From assembly GCA_902826815.1 (NCBI GenBank), contig CADEGF010000012.1:1-45709 (forward strand): a stretch of DNA of 45,709 bases, read 5' to 3'. Shown here one piece after another: positions 23,519-32,954 of this stretch (within the stretch, counting starts at the first letter, position 1; the number at the start of each line of letters is the position of its first letter). The position numbers and the translations under genes were made by a program. Under the pieces are notes generated by a model that was not told the origin of the DNA, searched no databases, and worked only from the letters and a program-made list of their open reading frames with translations. The stretch comes from an uncultured Mycobacteriaceae bacterium (lineage in GTDB: Bacteria; Actinomycetota; Actinomycetes; Mycobacteriales; Mycobacteriaceae).

Positions 23519-24118
23519 ATGCCCGAACCGCGCCGTGCCGGCCGATGGCGCACAGGTCAGCAGAGCAAACAGCGCATCGTGATCGCGGCACGAGAGCGGT
23601 TCATGCGCGACGGGTACGACCGGGCCACCGTCCGCGGCATCGCCGCCGACGCAGGCGTGGACGTCGCGATGGTCTATTACTTCTTCGGCAACAAAGAGGG
23701 GCTGTTCTCGGCCTCGGTGCTGACGGGTCCCCAGCACCCGCTGCATCAGCTCGCAGGCCTGCTGGACGAGGCCAACGCGGAGATCGGGCCCAGACTCGTG
23801 CGTCGTTTCCTCGAGCGCTGGGAAACGAGCGGCACCTTCGAGCCGCTGCTGACGTTGTGGCGATCGGCGGCGATCCAGCCGCAGGCGCGAAAAGTGTTGC
23901 ACGACGCGCTCGCCGGGCCGATGGCTCAGCGTGTCGCCGCCGAGTTCGGGGTGTCAAACGCCGAGCTGCGCGTCGAGCTTGTCGCCAGCCACCTGATGGG
24001 GCTCGCGTTCGCGCGCTACCAACTCAAGATCGAACCGATCGCGTCGACGCCCATCGACGACATCGTCGCCCTCGTCGGGCCGACGGTCCAGCGGTACCTG
24101 ACCGAGGCACTCGCGTAG
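23519..24118 (+). CDS. TetR-family transcriptional regulator
   Basis: A 199-residue regulator. The helix-turn-helix is TVRGIAADAGVDVAMVYYFFGNKEGLF, and the ligand domain begins at HPLHQLAGLLDEAN and ends VGPTVQRYLTEALA. Its C-terminal domain resembles the group that has RRFLERWE and LRSAAxxP-type segments, common in actinobacteria. ATG 23519 is preferred; the frame extends upstream to 23390 only by reading through the operator region and the neighbour's start. It is unrelated to the TetR pair of the catabolic region and probably controls the divergent methyltransferase-like gene and itself. Confidence 0.88.
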   Translation: MPEPRRAGRWRTGQQSKQRIVIAARERFMRDGYDRATVRGIAADAGVDVAMVYYFFGNKEGLFSASVLTGPQHPLHQLAGLLDEANAEIGPRLVRRFLERWETSGTFEPLLTLWRSAAIQPQARKVLHDALAGPMAQRVAAEFGVSNAELRVELVASHLMGLAFARYQLKIEPIASTPIDDIVALVGPTVQRYLTEALA

Positions 24119-24429
24119 CTATATCGCGCCAGGTGTGCCGGGGGGCAGGCTCGGCCCTGCGGGCGGCGCGTCGGCTGGAGCGGAGACACTGATCAGCGTT
24201 ACTCCGTGCCCCCATCTCGAGATGAGTCGCATCGACTTCCCCTCTCGCAACCGCGCAGCAGATGTTTGCTGCTCAACGCCAGCATGAACCCATATCCGCC
24301 TGGGAAATGCTGTATCGGAGCGAACTCGCCGCCACGATCGGCCGGGCAATATCGCGACCAGCAAGTCTACGGGGAAGTCGATATTCGCCTCGGGAAGTGT
24401 TGCAGCGCAACGATCTTGACGCAGTTCTG
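24119..24429. other. Intergenic region, no convincing gene
   Basis: About 310 bases between the TetR stop and the end of the DUF222 gene. A minus-strand frame of 81 codons exists, and its inner start at 24232 would give a 37-residue peptide rich in Pro and Ala, but there is no family match, no clear ribosome site and poor mycobacterial codon pattern upstream. No RNA gene or strong hairpin was recognised. Confidence 0.4.
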
Positions 24430-26058
24430 CTACGGGTCGTCGTTCTTGCGTTCATCGTCGCCGAAGTCGCCCGCGTCATCCTCGAAGAGTTCGGCCAGCA
24501 GGTCTTCGGGGTGGTGGGCGAGGTTGACTTCCGGCGGCCCGGTGCCGTCGCTCCAGGCGAGTCTGCCTGCGTCGGTGACTTTGACGTGAAGTAGCCCCTT
24601 GGACAGCATGGCGTGGTCGGGTCCGCAGCCGAAGTGCAGGCAGTCGGCGTCGGTTTTTCCGCCCGCGGCCCATGGTGGGTCGTGATTGACCTCGCAGTGG
24701 TACCCCGGTTCGGTGCAGCCCGGCCGTGTGCAGCCGCGGTCGCGGGCGTAGCAGATGATGCGCTGGTCGGCGGTGGCGATGCGTTTGGTGCGGCCCAGGT
24801 AGAGCGGCCGTTCGGAGTGGTCGTCGAATATGGCGAGGTAGTGAATGGCGTTGGCGGCCATCCGGATCAGATCCCGCATCGGTATGAAGGAGCCGCCGCC
24901 GGTGCGCGCAGGCGGGGGCATCGGGATCGCGGGGTTGTTGAGCGCGTGGGCGGCCTGATCGAGCTGGGCGAGGGGGGCGGTGGCGATGACGGTGACCGGT
25001 AGCCCGCGGTGTTGGCCGTATGCGCCGGAAGAGATCGCCGCGCGCAGCCCCATCTTGAAAGCGTCGTGGAGACGCTGTGCAGCGCTGCGCGCGTCGGGTT
25101 TGACCTCGTAGAGGCCGTCGGAGTCGGCTGGTCCCGCTGCGTCGTCGGCGGACTCGGCTTGCACCGCGCTGTGATCGTCGGGTGTGGCTTCGTCGGGCTC
25201 CGACTCAGGCGCGGCCGCGGCCTCCGGCGCAGCCTCGGTCTCCGGCGCGGCCGCGGGCTCCGACGCGGGCGCGCACTCGGACCGGAATGTGGACCCAGAC
25301 GCGGGGCCGTGTTCGTCGCACCCGGACTCGTCGGTATCGGGTTGGTGGCGGCCGGGTTTCGCGGCGGCGTTGATGGATTCGAGGTAGGCGCGTGATTCGG
25401 GGTCGATCCAGCCGCGTAGATAGCTCATGCCGTCGGCATGCTGCGGGCCCAGCGTGATTCCGCTGCGGCGTCTGCGATCCTGCTCGTCGAAGACGGTGTC
25501 GGGGTTGAGGTATTCGGCGATGCCCTTGCCGATGCTCGTGACGAACGAAGCGTCTTGCTCCTTGGCGTGCCGCACCAGTATGCGTTCGCAAATGTCCTTC
25601 TTGTGGTGCGCCACCGATGGCAGCAGATCGATCGCCTCGCAGACCGCCGTGATGTGGTCGTCGCCGACGGCTCCGTCCTCGACGGCGGCGGCCAACTGCG
25701 GAAGTTCGGGCGGCAGTTGCGGCCCTGTCAGGGTGCGCCGAGGACGGATGCGGACGGCGACTCGCATGCGACGCTTCACCTCCCGGGTGGTGATGCGTAG
25801 CCGCTGCCACAGCAGCTTGGAGATGACGGTGCCTGCGGGCAGGTCGGGGTCATCAGGTCCGTCGGGCGGTTCGATGAGTTCGCCGACGATCCGGTACATC
25901 AGCGCGCGGTTGACGCGGTGCTGGCGTTCCAACTCCTCGGCGACGTCGACGCGGAACGCATTGCCCACCGAGTCCGAGCAGGCGGCGCGCAGCCGGGCGT
26001 ATCCCGCCTCGACCGCATCGAGTGCGGCGCGCACCTCGTCCTGCTGCGACGACTTCAT
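24430..26058 (-). CDS. 13E12-repeat family HNH endonuclease (DUF222)
   Basis: A 542-residue protein of the mycobacterial 13E12 family. Residues 1-225 form DUF222 (AGYARLRAACSDSVGNAF, LLWQRLRITTREVKRRMRVAVRI, AYLNPD-like segment EYLNPDTVFDEQDR). Residues about 245-315 are a variable linker rich in Ala, Glu and Pro. The C-terminal HNH module has CTRPGCTEPGYHCEVNHDP with the metal Cys residues and the first His, and CLHFGCGPDHAMLSKG. Family members occur in many copies, and several in M. tuberculosis are LexA-controlled. A LexA box lies 14 nt upstream here. GGAGG is 5 nt before ATG 26058. Role in DNA damage or mobile-DNA biology is not established. Confidence 0.9.
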   Translation of the reverse strand: MKSSQQDEVRAALDAVEAGYARLRAACSDSVGNAFRVDVAEELERQHRVNRALMYRIVGELIEPPDGPDDPDLPAGTVISKLLWQRLRITTREVKRRMRVAVRIRPRRTLTGPQLPPELPQLAAAVEDGAVGDDHITAVCEAIDLLPSVAHHKKDICERILVRHAKEQDASFVTSIGKGIAEYLNPDTVFDEQDRRRRSGITLGPQHADGMSYLRGWIDPESRAYLESINAAAKPGRHQPDTDESGCDEHGPASGSTFRSECAPASEPAAAPETEAAPEAAAAPESEPDEATPDDHSAVQAESADDAAGPADSDGLYEVKPDARSAAQRLHDAFKMGLRAAISSGAYGQHRGLPVTVIATAPLAQLDQAAHALNNPAIPMPPPARTGGGSFIPMRDLIRMAANAIHYLAIFDDHSERPLYLGRTKRIATADQRIICYARDRGCTRPGCTEPGYHCEVNHDPPWAAGGKTDADCLHFGCGPDHAMLSKGLLHVKVTDAGRLAWSDGTGPPEVNLAHHPEDLLAELFEDDAGDFGDDERKNDDP

Positions 26059-26071
26059 ACCTCCACAATAT

Positions 26072-26087
26072 TCGAACAGGTGTGCGA
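26072..26087 (-). promoter_or_regulatory. LexA (SOS) box
   Basis: TCGAAC-AGGT-GTGCGA matches the mycobacterial consensus TCGAAC-N4-GTTCGA with one mismatch. It ends 14 nt before the DUF222/HNH start. LexA control of 13E12 genes is known in M. tuberculosis, which supports the reading. Confidence 0.7.
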
Positions 26088-26110
26088 ACAGCTACCGCCA
26101 AATCGCAAGC

Positions 26111-26119
26111 TGTGGATAA
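26111..26119 (-). promoter_or_regulatory. DnaA box 1 (perfect 9-mer)
   Basis: TGTGGATAA is the exact complement of the consensus TTATCCACA. A second copy lies 18 bp away on the same strand, both upstream of the DUF222 gene. DnaA binding is inferred from the match. Confidence 0.5.
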
Positions 26120-26128
26120 AACAGCAAC

Positions 26129-26137
26129 TGTGGATAA
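26129..26137 (-). promoter_or_regulatory. DnaA box 2 (perfect 9-mer)
   Basis: Second perfect TGTGGATAA, in the context GCAACTGTGGATAACC. The same 16-base context recurs in inverse orientation upstream of the gene at 44402. Confidence 0.5.
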
Positions 26138-26161
26138 CCCAGGTCGCTTAAATCCGCCGCA

Positions 26162-26176
26162 CGTTGATAGTCAACG
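26162..26176. promoter_or_regulatory. Palindrome between DUF222 gene and cdsA
   Basis: CGTTGA-TAG-TCAACG has perfect 6-bp arms around 3 nt. It has no T-run and so is not an obvious terminator for cdsA; an operator is possible. The rest of 26177-26294 shows only a repeated GTGGCCTGCT. Confidence 0.35.
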
Positions 26177-26294
26177 AATTCCGTTGGTGGCCTGCTGCGT
26201 CCGCTGTATGCGGTCGCCGACATCGTGGCCTGCTCCACCTGACGGCGAAAGCACCAAGCCTAAACCCGCGCCTGCCATCACCACGGCGGCAAAG

Positions 26295-27167
26295 CTACGC
26301 CAGCAACGTCAGCACGATCCAGCCGGCGACCGCAGAGGGCAGCATCGCGTCGATGCGGTCCATCAGGCCGCCGTGGCCGGGAAGCAGCGAGCCCATGTCC
26401 TTGATGCCGAGGTCGCGCTTGACCTGAGACTCGACCAGGTCGCCGAGCACGCCGGTGATGACGAGGAACAGGCCAAGCGGCACGCCGACCCATGCCGGCC
26501 TGTCGAGAAGGAACGTGACCGAAAGGACGGCGGCCGTGACGCCGAAGAGCAGCGAACCGCCCAACCCCTCCCACGACTTCTTCGGGCTGATCGCGGGAAC
26601 CATCAGATGCTTGCCGAACAACACCCCGGCGGCGTACCCGCCGATGTCGGCGAACACGACGGTCACGATCACGGTGAACGTCCGGCTGCCGCCGTGGTCC
26701 TGGAAGATCAGCAGCGCGCTGAAGCTCCCGAAAAGCGGGACCCACGTCGCCAGCAGCACCGTGGCCGAGATGTCGCGCAGGTAGTTGACCGGCGCCTCCC
26801 GGATACCCTGTCCCACCAGCCGCCAGACCATACACACGACGATCGTTCCGCCGTAGGCGCCCAACAGCCCAGCCGGGCCGTAGTACGTCAGCCAGATCAT
26901 CGCCTGGCCGCCGAGCAGCAGAGGAATGGCCGGGAGGTGGTAACCGGCTTCGCGCAGCCGACGAATCACCTCGTGGGTGGCGATGGGCATCGCGATCGCC
27001 AGCACCGGAAGCCAGCCGATCGGCCAGAACAGGAGGACGCCGATCGCGATCGCCCCGAGCGCGACGCCCACGCCGATGGCGGCAGGGAGATTTCGGCCGG
27101 CGCGCGACTTCTTGGGCGGCTCTTCGACCGGGGTGTCAGACACGGGATCTGCTTGCTGCTCGGCCAT
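26295..27167 (-). CDS. cdsA: Phosphatidate cytidylyltransferase (CDP-diglyceride synthase)
   Basis: A 290-residue membrane enzyme that makes CDP-diacylglycerol, precursor of phosphatidylinositol, cardiolipin and phosphatidylethanolamine. Residues 1-28 are cytosolic; about eight membrane helices follow. The signature near the C-terminus runs from GDLVESQVKRDLGIKDMG to HGGLMDRIDAMLPS; the usual DRxDS ends here in DRIDAM. SPKKSWEGLGGSLLFG is the second conserved segment. The ATG overlaps the frr stop by 1 nt, giving the operon pyrH-frr-cdsA as in M. tuberculosis (Rv2883c-Rv2881c). Confidence 0.95.
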   Translation of the reverse strand: MAEQQADPVSDTPVEEPPKKSRAGRNLPAAIGVGVALGAIAIGVLLFWPIGWLPVLAIAMPIATHEVIRRLREAGYHLPAIPLLLGGQAMIWLTYYGPAGLLGAYGGTIVVCMVWRLVGQGIREAPVNYLRDISATVLLATWVPLFGSFSALLIFQDHGGSRTFTVIVTVVFADIGGYAAGVLFGKHLMVPAISPKKSWEGLGGSLLFGVTAAVLSVTFLLDRPAWVGVPLGLFLVITGVLGDLVESQVKRDLGIKDMGSLLPGHGGLMDRIDAMLPSAVAGWIVLTLLA

Positions 27168-27724
27168 CAGACCTCGAGCAGGTCGCCTTCTTTGTGCTTG
27201 ACCAGGTCGTCGATCTGGCTGGAATAGGTCTGCGTGGTCTTGTCGAGTTCCTTCTCGGCGTGCTTGACCTCGTCCTCGCCTGCCTCGCCGTCCTTTTTGA
27301 TGCGGTGCAGTTCTTCCATCGCCTTACGGCGGATGCTGCGCACCGACACCTTGGCGTCCTCGCCCTTGCCCTTGGCCTGCTTGACCAGCTCGCGGCGGCG
27401 TTCCTCGGTCAGCTGCGGGATCGCGATGCGGATGACGTTGCCGTCGTTGGACGGGTTGACCCCCAGGTCGGAGTTGCGGATGGCGTCCTCGATCGCCTTC
27501 AGCTGCGCCTGCTCATATGGCTTGATGACGACGAGCCGGGCCTCGGGCACGTTGATGCTCGACAGCTGGGTGATCGGGGTCGACGAGCCGTAATAGTCGA
27601 TCGAGAGACGAGAGAACATGCCAGGGTTGGCGCGGCCGGTGCGGATGGACGACAGGTCGTCACGCGCGACGGACACCGCCTTTTCCATCTTCTCTTCTGC
27701 GTCGAAGAGGGTTTCGTCGATCAC
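27167..27724 (-). CDS. frr: Ribosome recycling factor
   Basis: A 185-residue protein, the normal length, that with EF-G splits the ribosome after termination. It begins [17 protein letters not shown] and contains [42 protein letters not shown] and [31 protein letters not shown], all highly conserved. The start is GTG 27724 with GAGGGAG about 6 nt upstream. An open frame continues to 27862 but reads antisense to pyrH's end. Transcribed with pyrH (10-nt gap) and cdsA (1-nt overlap). Confidence 0.97.
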   Translation of the reverse strand: MIDETLFDAEEKMEKAVSVARDDLSSIRTGRANPGMFSRLSIDYYGSSTPITQLSSINVPEARLVVIKPYEQAQLKAIEDAIRNSDLGVNPSNDGNVIRIAIPQLTEERRRELVKQAKGKGEDAKVSVRSIRRKAMEELHRIKKDGEAGEDEVKHAEKELDKTTQTYSSQIDDLVKHKEGDLLEV

Positions 27725-27734
27725 GGGTGCTCCC

Positions 27735-28490
27735 TCACGTGGTGGTGACCAGTGTTCCGATCTTCTCACCTGCGACCGCTCGCGCGATATTGCCGTCGAC
27801 AAGAAGGTTGAACACAAGGATGGGCATGCGGTTGTCCATGCAGAGGCTGAACGCCGTGGCATCGGCGACCCGCAAACCCCTGTCGATCACCTCGCGGTGG
27901 GTGATCGTGGTGAGCAGCTCGGCGTCGGGGTTGGATCTGGGGTCGTCGGTGAAGACCCCGTCAACCGCCTTGGCCATCAGTACGACCTCGGCACCGATCT
28001 CCAGCGCGCGCTGGGCGGCGGTGGTGTCGGTGGAGAAGTACGGCAGGCCCATGCCTGCCCCGAAGATGACGACGCGCCCCTTCTCCAGGTGGCGGACGGC
28101 GCGAAGCGGGATATACGGCTCGGCGACCTGACCCATCGTGATGGCGGTCTGCACCCGGGTCGCGATACCTTCGCGCTCCAGGAAGTCCTGCAGCGCAAGG
28201 CTGTTCATCACCGTGCCGAGCATGCCCATGTAGTCCGAGCGGGTGCGCTCCATGCCGCGCTGTTGCAGCTGGGCGCCGCGGAAGAAGTTGCCGCCGCCGA
28301 TGACGACGGCGACCTGCGCACCGCTGCGGACCACCTCGGCGATCTGGCGGGCCACCTGGGCCACCACGTCGGGGTCCAGGCCCACTTCCCCGCCGCCGAA
28401 CATCTCGCCGCCGAGCTTGAGAAGCACGCGGGTGTACATCGGCTCGATCGGGGCTGCGGTGGCGCCGTTGGTGGTGGTGGGATCCGCCAT
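27735..28490 (-). CDS. pyrH: Uridylate kinase
   Basis: A 251-residue UMP kinase of the amino-acid-kinase fold, which makes UDP from UMP and ATP. After a mycobacterial N-terminal extension of about 18 residues come [65 protein letters not shown], and [20 protein letters not shown] precedes ATG 28490 by 4-5 nt, which decides this start over an 8-residue longer reading. First gene of the pyrH-frr-cdsA operon. Confidence 0.97.
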   Translation of the reverse strand: MADPTTTNGATAAPIEPMYTRVLLKLGGEMFGGGEVGLDPDVVAQVARQIAEVVRSGAQVAVVIGGGNFFRGAQLQQRGMERTRSDYMGMLGTVMNSLALQDFLEREGIATRVQTAITMGQVAEPYIPLRAVRHLEKGRVVIFGAGMGLPYFSTDTTAAQRALEIGAEVVLMAKAVDGVFTDDPRSNPDAELLTTITHREVIDRGLRVADATAFSLCMDNRMPILVFNLLVDGNIARAVAGEKIGTLVTTT

Positions 28491-28607
28491 CCGACTCCTT
28501 CGGGGTCCTCGCATGAGATCGCCATCGGTGGAGCACGCCCGGGACGGCTACCCCTAATCCTGCCTCATAGCGGCCTCGCAGCCACTACGGGGTCGGCCCC
28601 GGAGCGG

Positions 28608-29306
<699 letters not shown>

Positions 29307-29307
29307 C

Positions 29308-29343
29308 TATCAACTAAGCTGATATATGTCAACATGGTTGATA
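29308..29343. promoter_or_regulatory. Palindromic MarR-type operator between methyltransferase and regulator
   Basis: TATCA-N7-TGATA (29308-29324) is a perfect short palindrome. TATCAAC (29308-29314) and GTTGATA (29337-29343) also form a longer inverted repeat, with GTCAAC (29328-29333) between. The right arm touches the regulator's ATG, so binding would shut both genes. Assignment to the adjacent MarR is inferred. Confidence 0.6.
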
Positions 29344-29774
29344 TGAGTGAGTTTCTCGAGGACCAGCCGCTCGGCTACCTGCTGTACCGGGTGGCCAACG
29401 CGCTGCGCTCCGAGGTCACCGCGACGGTGCTCGAACCGCTGGGTTTGGCCTTCCCGCAGTACATCTGCATGCGGATACTGGACCGCTTTCCAGACCGGTC
29501 GAACGCCGAGCTGGCGCGCGACACCAGCGTGTCCCCACAGGCGATGAACATGGTGCTGCGCGGGCTGGAGGACCGCGGCCTCGTGTCAAGGCCGGCCAGC
29601 GTGTCGTCGGGCCGTTCGCTGCCCGCTGCGCTGACCCGCGAGGGCCGCGCCCTGCTCGAGAAGACCGACGCAGGCGTCAAGGCGGCCGAGCGAAGGTTGA
29701 TGGCCGGTCTGACCAGCGAGCAGCGCGGAGAGTTCAGACGGATGCTGGTCACGCTGGGCTCAGATCCCGTCTGA
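29343..29774 (+). CDS. MarR-family regulator, Rv2887-like
   Basis: A 143-residue winged-helix regulator. QPLGYLLYRVANALRSEVTATVLEPLGL opens the dimer helix, the recognition part is NAELARDTSVSPQAMNMVLRGLEDRGLV, and the wing is RPASVSSGRSLPAALTREG. It matches Rv2887 in sequence as I recall it and in gene order (between pyrH and amiC). Rv2887 represses the methyltransferase Rv0560c and its loss causes drug resistance in M. tuberculosis. Start ATG 29343 or 29334 are both possible; no Shine-Dalgarno is seen. The last 15 bases overlap the convergent amidase gene. Confidence 0.88.
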   Translation: MSEFLEDQPLGYLLYRVANALRSEVTATVLEPLGLAFPQYICMRILDRFPDRSNAELARDTSVSPQAMNMVLRGLEDRGLVSRPASVSSGRSLPAALTREGRALLEKTDAGVKAAERRLMAGLTSEQRGEFRRMLVTLGSDPV

Positions 29775-31181
29775 GGTCGCCTGGATGCGTGGCCACGGCC
29801 GCGCCTCTTCCAGTTCGTAGGCGAGTTCCAGCAGCCTGGCCTCCCTGCCCCTGACCGTCGAGAACATCATGCCGACCGGCAGACCGGATGCGGATTCGGC
29901 CAGCGGCAGCGAGATCGCCGGGTCACCGGTGGCGTTCTGCAGCGGGGTGAACGCCACCCAGTCGACAAGCCGATCCATGATCTGCTCGTACGGCGCGGTG
30001 GGATCGAGATGCCCGATGCGCGGTGTCTCGTCGGACAGCGTCGGCATGAGCACGACGTCGTAGGTGCTCGACAGCCGGGCGGTGATCCGGCGCGACGCCG
30101 CAAGCCGGGCGATCGCCAGCGGCAGCTTGTGCAGGTTGCGCGCCGCGGTCTTCTCGAGCCCAAGCGTCAGATTGTCCAACTTGGTCCTATCGAAGCTCGG
30201 TCCCATCATCCGGCGTCCGCCGCGCACGATCGCGAAGGCCAGGAACGCCCAGTAGAGCAGGAAGTCGTCCTTGAAGCGGGCAGGCACCGGGTTGTTGATC
30301 TCGGTGACCCGGTGGCCGAGCTCCTCGAGGAGCGCCGCCGACTTCAGCGTCAGCTCGCGCATCTCCGGACTTGCTTCTCGCACAAGGGAGTCCGTGCAGA
30401 ACGCGATACGAAGACGCTGTTTGCCCGGGCGGGTGACATCACCGACGGGAGGCAGCTTCGGGTTGCGGTACACGCGTACGGCCTCGCGCAGGAACGCCGC
30501 GGTGTCTCGCACGGACCGCGAGACCACTCCGTTGGCGACGATGTGCAGCGGCATCTGGGCGGTTTCCTTGTCCAGCGGCAGCCGGCCTCTTGTGGGTTTG
30601 AGGCCGACCAGACCGTTGCACGCGGCGGGGATCCGAATCGATCCGCCGCCGTCGTTGGCGTGTGCGATGGGCACCACACCTGCGGCGACGAATGCGCCGG
30701 AACCCGACGAGGACGCGCCCGCGGTGTAGTCCGGATTCCACGGGTTGCGGACGGCACCGATCCTCGGGTGCTCTGCCGACGCGCTGAAGCCGAACTCCGA
30801 CATCTGCGTCTTGCCGAGCGGTACCAAACCTGTGGACAGGAATACCCGCGCGACGGCGCCGTCGGCGGGCATCGGCCGCGACTCCCATGCGTCGGTACCC
30901 TGCATCGTCGGCCAGCCTTCGACGGCCACGTTGTCCTTGATGAAGGACGGAACGCCGTCGAAGTAGCCGCTGTACGCGCTAGCCGAGTTCGCGCGTTTAC
31001 GCGCGCGGTCGAACGCCTCGTAGGCGAGCCCGTTCAGCTGCGGGTCGACAGCTTCGGTCCTCGCGATGGCCGCCTCGACGAGTTCAGCCGCGGATACCTC
31101 GCCTGCGCGCAAAGCTTCGACGAGACCTACTGCGTCATGGTCGCCGAGGGCGTCGTCGCCGAAGGCTGAAATGCGGGCCAT
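29760..31181 (-). CDS. amiC: Amidase (amidase-signature family), AmiC
   Basis: A 473-residue amidase. The Ser-cisSer-Lys triad is visible: Lys in GVPSFIKDNVAVEG (near residue 83), and the Gly/Ser-rich signature YTAGASSSGSGAFVAAGVVPIAHANDGGGSIRIPAACNGLVG is present in order, with the cis-Ser and nucleophile Ser in its two parts. The C-terminal part has NATGDPAISLPLA. It hydrolyses unknown amides. Gene order between the MarR regulator and tsf equals Rv2888c of M. tuberculosis, hence the symbol. A small inverted repeat lies 8 nt upstream of the start. Confidence 0.9.
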   Translation of the reverse strand: MARISAFGDDALGDHDAVGLVEALRAGEVSAAELVEAAIARTEAVDPQLNGLAYEAFDRARKRANSASAYSGYFDGVPSFIKDNVAVEGWPTMQGTDAWESRPMPADGAVARVFLSTGLVPLGKTQMSEFGFSASAEHPRIGAVRNPWNPDYTAGASSSGSGAFVAAGVVPIAHANDGGGSIRIPAACNGLVGLKPTRGRLPLDKETAQMPLHIVANGVVSRSVRDTAAFLREAVRVYRNPKLPPVGDVTRPGKQRLRIAFCTDSLVREASPEMRELTLKSAALLEELGHRVTEINNPVPARFKDDFLLYWAFLAFAIVRGGRRMMGPSFDRTKLDNLTLGLEKTAARNLHKLPLAIARLAASRRITARLSSTYDVVLMPTLSDETPRIGHLDPTAPYEQIMDRLVDWVAFTPLQNATGDPAISLPLAESASGLPVGMMFSTVRGREARLLELAYELEEARPWPRIQATSDGI

Positions 31182-31188
31182 GCACTGA

Positions 31189-31206
31189 CGGTACCAAGTC
31201 GTACCG
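31189..31206. promoter_or_regulatory. Inverted repeat between tsf and amiC
   Basis: CGGTAC-N6-GTACCG with perfect 6-bp arms, 8 nt from the amiC start and 22 nt from the tsf stop. It could be an operator for amiC or a weak tsf terminator; no T-run follows. Confidence 0.35.
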
Positions 31207-31227
31207 CTGAAGCTGTTACGCCAAGTT

Positions 31228-32043
31228 TCAGGCCTGGCCGACCTCGAAGCGCGCGAACCGGGTGATCGTCACGCCTGCCTCGTCGAGCAGCGCCTTGACC
31301 GTCTTCTTGCTGTCGGACACCGACGGCTGATCGAGCAGCACGACGTCCTTGAAGAACCCGTTGAGACGACCCTCGACGATCTTGGGCAGCGCCTGCTCAG
31401 GCTTGCCCTCTTCCTTCGCGGTCTCCTCGGCGACACGCCGCTCATTGGCGACGAGATCTTCTGGCACCTCGTCACGGGTGAGGTACTTGGCCTTCAGCGC
31501 GGCGATCTGCAGGGCGACCGCATGCGCGGCCGCCTTGTCAGAGCCCGTGTATTCGACCAGCACCCCGACCGCGGGCGGCAGGTCCGCAGCCCGCTTGTGC
31601 AGATACGTCTCGACGGTGCCGTCGAAGTAGACGGCGCGACGCAGCTCGAGCTTCTCGCCGATCTTCGCCGACAGGGCCGCGATCGTCTGCTCGACGGTGG
31701 TGTCGCCGATCTTGGCGGCCGCCAGCTCGTCGACGTCGGCAGCCTTCGCAGCGGCAGCCGCAGCGACGATCTGATCCGCGACCGTCTGGAACTCGGCGTT
31801 CTTGGCGACGAAGTCGGTCTCGGAGTTCAGCTCGATGAGCGCACCGTCCTTGGCGGCCACGAGGCCCTCGGCGGTGGCGCGCTCGGCGCGCTTGCCGACA
31901 TCCTTGGCGCCCTTGATGCGCAGCAGCTCGACGGCCCTGTCGAAATCGCCTTCGGCCTCGACGAGCGCATTTTTGCTGTCGAGCATGCCTGCGCCGGTCA
32001 GGTCCCGAAGTCGCTTGACGTCGGCAGCGGTGTAGTTCGCCAT
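31228..32043 (-). CDS. tsf: Translation elongation factor Ts
   Basis: A 271-residue guanine-nucleotide exchange factor for EF-Tu. The N-terminal domain is [26 protein letters not shown], followed by [21 protein letters not shown] and the EF-Tu contact segment [14 protein letters not shown]. The C-terminal part ends [21 protein letters not shown]. Length is normal for actinobacteria. It lies 10 nt after rpsB and is co-transcribed with it. Confidence 0.97.
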   Translation of the reverse strand: MANYTAADVKRLRDLTGAGMLDSKNALVEAEGDFDRAVELLRIKGAKDVGKRAERATAEGLVAAKDGALIELNSETDFVAKNAEFQTVADQIVAAAAAAKAADVDELAAAKIGDTTVEQTIAALSAKIGEKLELRRAVYFDGTVETYLHKRAADLPPAVGVLVEYTGSDKAAAHAVALQIAALKAKYLTRDEVPEDLVANERRVAEETAKEEGKPEQALPKIVEGRLNGFFKDVVLLDQPSVSDSKKTVKALLDEAGVTITRFARFEVGQA

Positions 32044-32053
32044 CTCAGCCTTT

Positions 32054-32923
32054 CTAAGGGGTCGTCTCGGGCTTGGGTTCGGTCTGAACCTCGGCCTCGG
32101 GGGTGCCCGGCGCGGCGCCTTCGGCGGTCGGGCTCGCGGTGACGGTGCTTGTCGCGGTGGCGAGCAGCTCCTGCTCCCACTCGGCGAGCGGCTCGGCGCC
32201 CTGGGCCTCGGGCTTGTCGCCGTTGCCGCCTGCGCCTGCGCGGGCCTGCAGACCCTCGGCGACCGCCGAGGCGACCACCTTGGTGAGCAGTGCGGCCGAG
32301 CGGATCGCGTCGTCGTTGCCCGGGATCGGGTAGTCGACGAGGTCGGGATCGCAGTTGGTGTCGAGGATCGCGATGATCGGGATGTTCAGCTTGCGAGCCT
32401 CCGCGACGGCGAGGTGCTCCTTGTTGGTGTCGACGACCCAGATCGCCGACGGCACCTTGGCCATGTCGCGGATACCGCCGAGGCTGCGCTCGAGCTTGTT
32501 CTTCTCGCGCGTCAGCATCAGGATTTCCTTCTTGGTGCGACCCTCGAAGCCACCGGTCTGCTCCATGGTCTCCAGCTCCTTGAGGCGCTGGAGGCGCTTG
32601 TGCACGGTGGAGAAGTTGGTGAGCATGCCGCCCAGCCAGCGCTGGTTCACATACGGCATGCCGACGCGGGTCGCCTCTTCGGCGATGGACTCCTGCGCCT
32701 GCTTCTTGGTACCGACGAACATGATGCTGCCGCCGTGGGCGACGGTCTCTTTGACGAACTCGTACGCCTTGTCGATGTAGGTCAGCGTCTGTTGCAGGTC
32801 GATGATGTAGATGCCGTTGCGGTCAGTGAAGATGAACCGCTTCATCTTGGGATTCCAACGACGGGTCTGATGCCCGAAGTGGGTGCCGCTGTCAAGCAGC
32901 TGCTTCATGGTTACGACAGCCAT
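32054..32923 (-). CDS. rpsB: 30S ribosomal protein S2
   Basis: A 289-residue S2 protein. It begins [19 protein letters not shown] and carries [36 protein letters not shown] and [33 protein letters not shown]. The last 55 residues are a low-complexity acidic Thr/Glu/Pro-rich tail, typical of mycobacteria. First gene of the rpsB-tsf operon. The 5' region holds two hairpins that could form a leader structure. Confidence 0.97.
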   Translation of the reverse strand: MAVVTMKQLLDSGTHFGHQTRRWNPKMKRFIFTDRNGIYIIDLQQTLTYIDKAYEFVKETVAHGGSIMFVGTKKQAQESIAEEATRVGMPYVNQRWLGGMLTNFSTVHKRLQRLKELETMEQTGGFEGRTKKEILMLTREKNKLERSLGGIRDMAKVPSAIWVVDTNKEHLAVAEARKLNIPIIAILDTNCDPDLVDYPIPGNDDAIRSAALLTKVVASAVAEGLQARAGAGGNGDKPEAQGAEPLAEWEQELLATATSTVTASPTAEGAAPGTPEAEVQTEPKPETTP

Positions 32924-32954
32924 GGTTGGCCATGTCCTTCAGTTGTCGGTTGCC

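Noticed and set aside
24119-24364. 81-codon minus-strand frame after the TetR gene
   Set aside because: No ribosome site, no family match and atypical composition.
26022-27227. 401-codon plus-strand open frame opposite cdsA
   Set aside because: It is Arg/His/Gln/Asp-rich antisense sequence of cdsA, which has clear family motifs and operon context.
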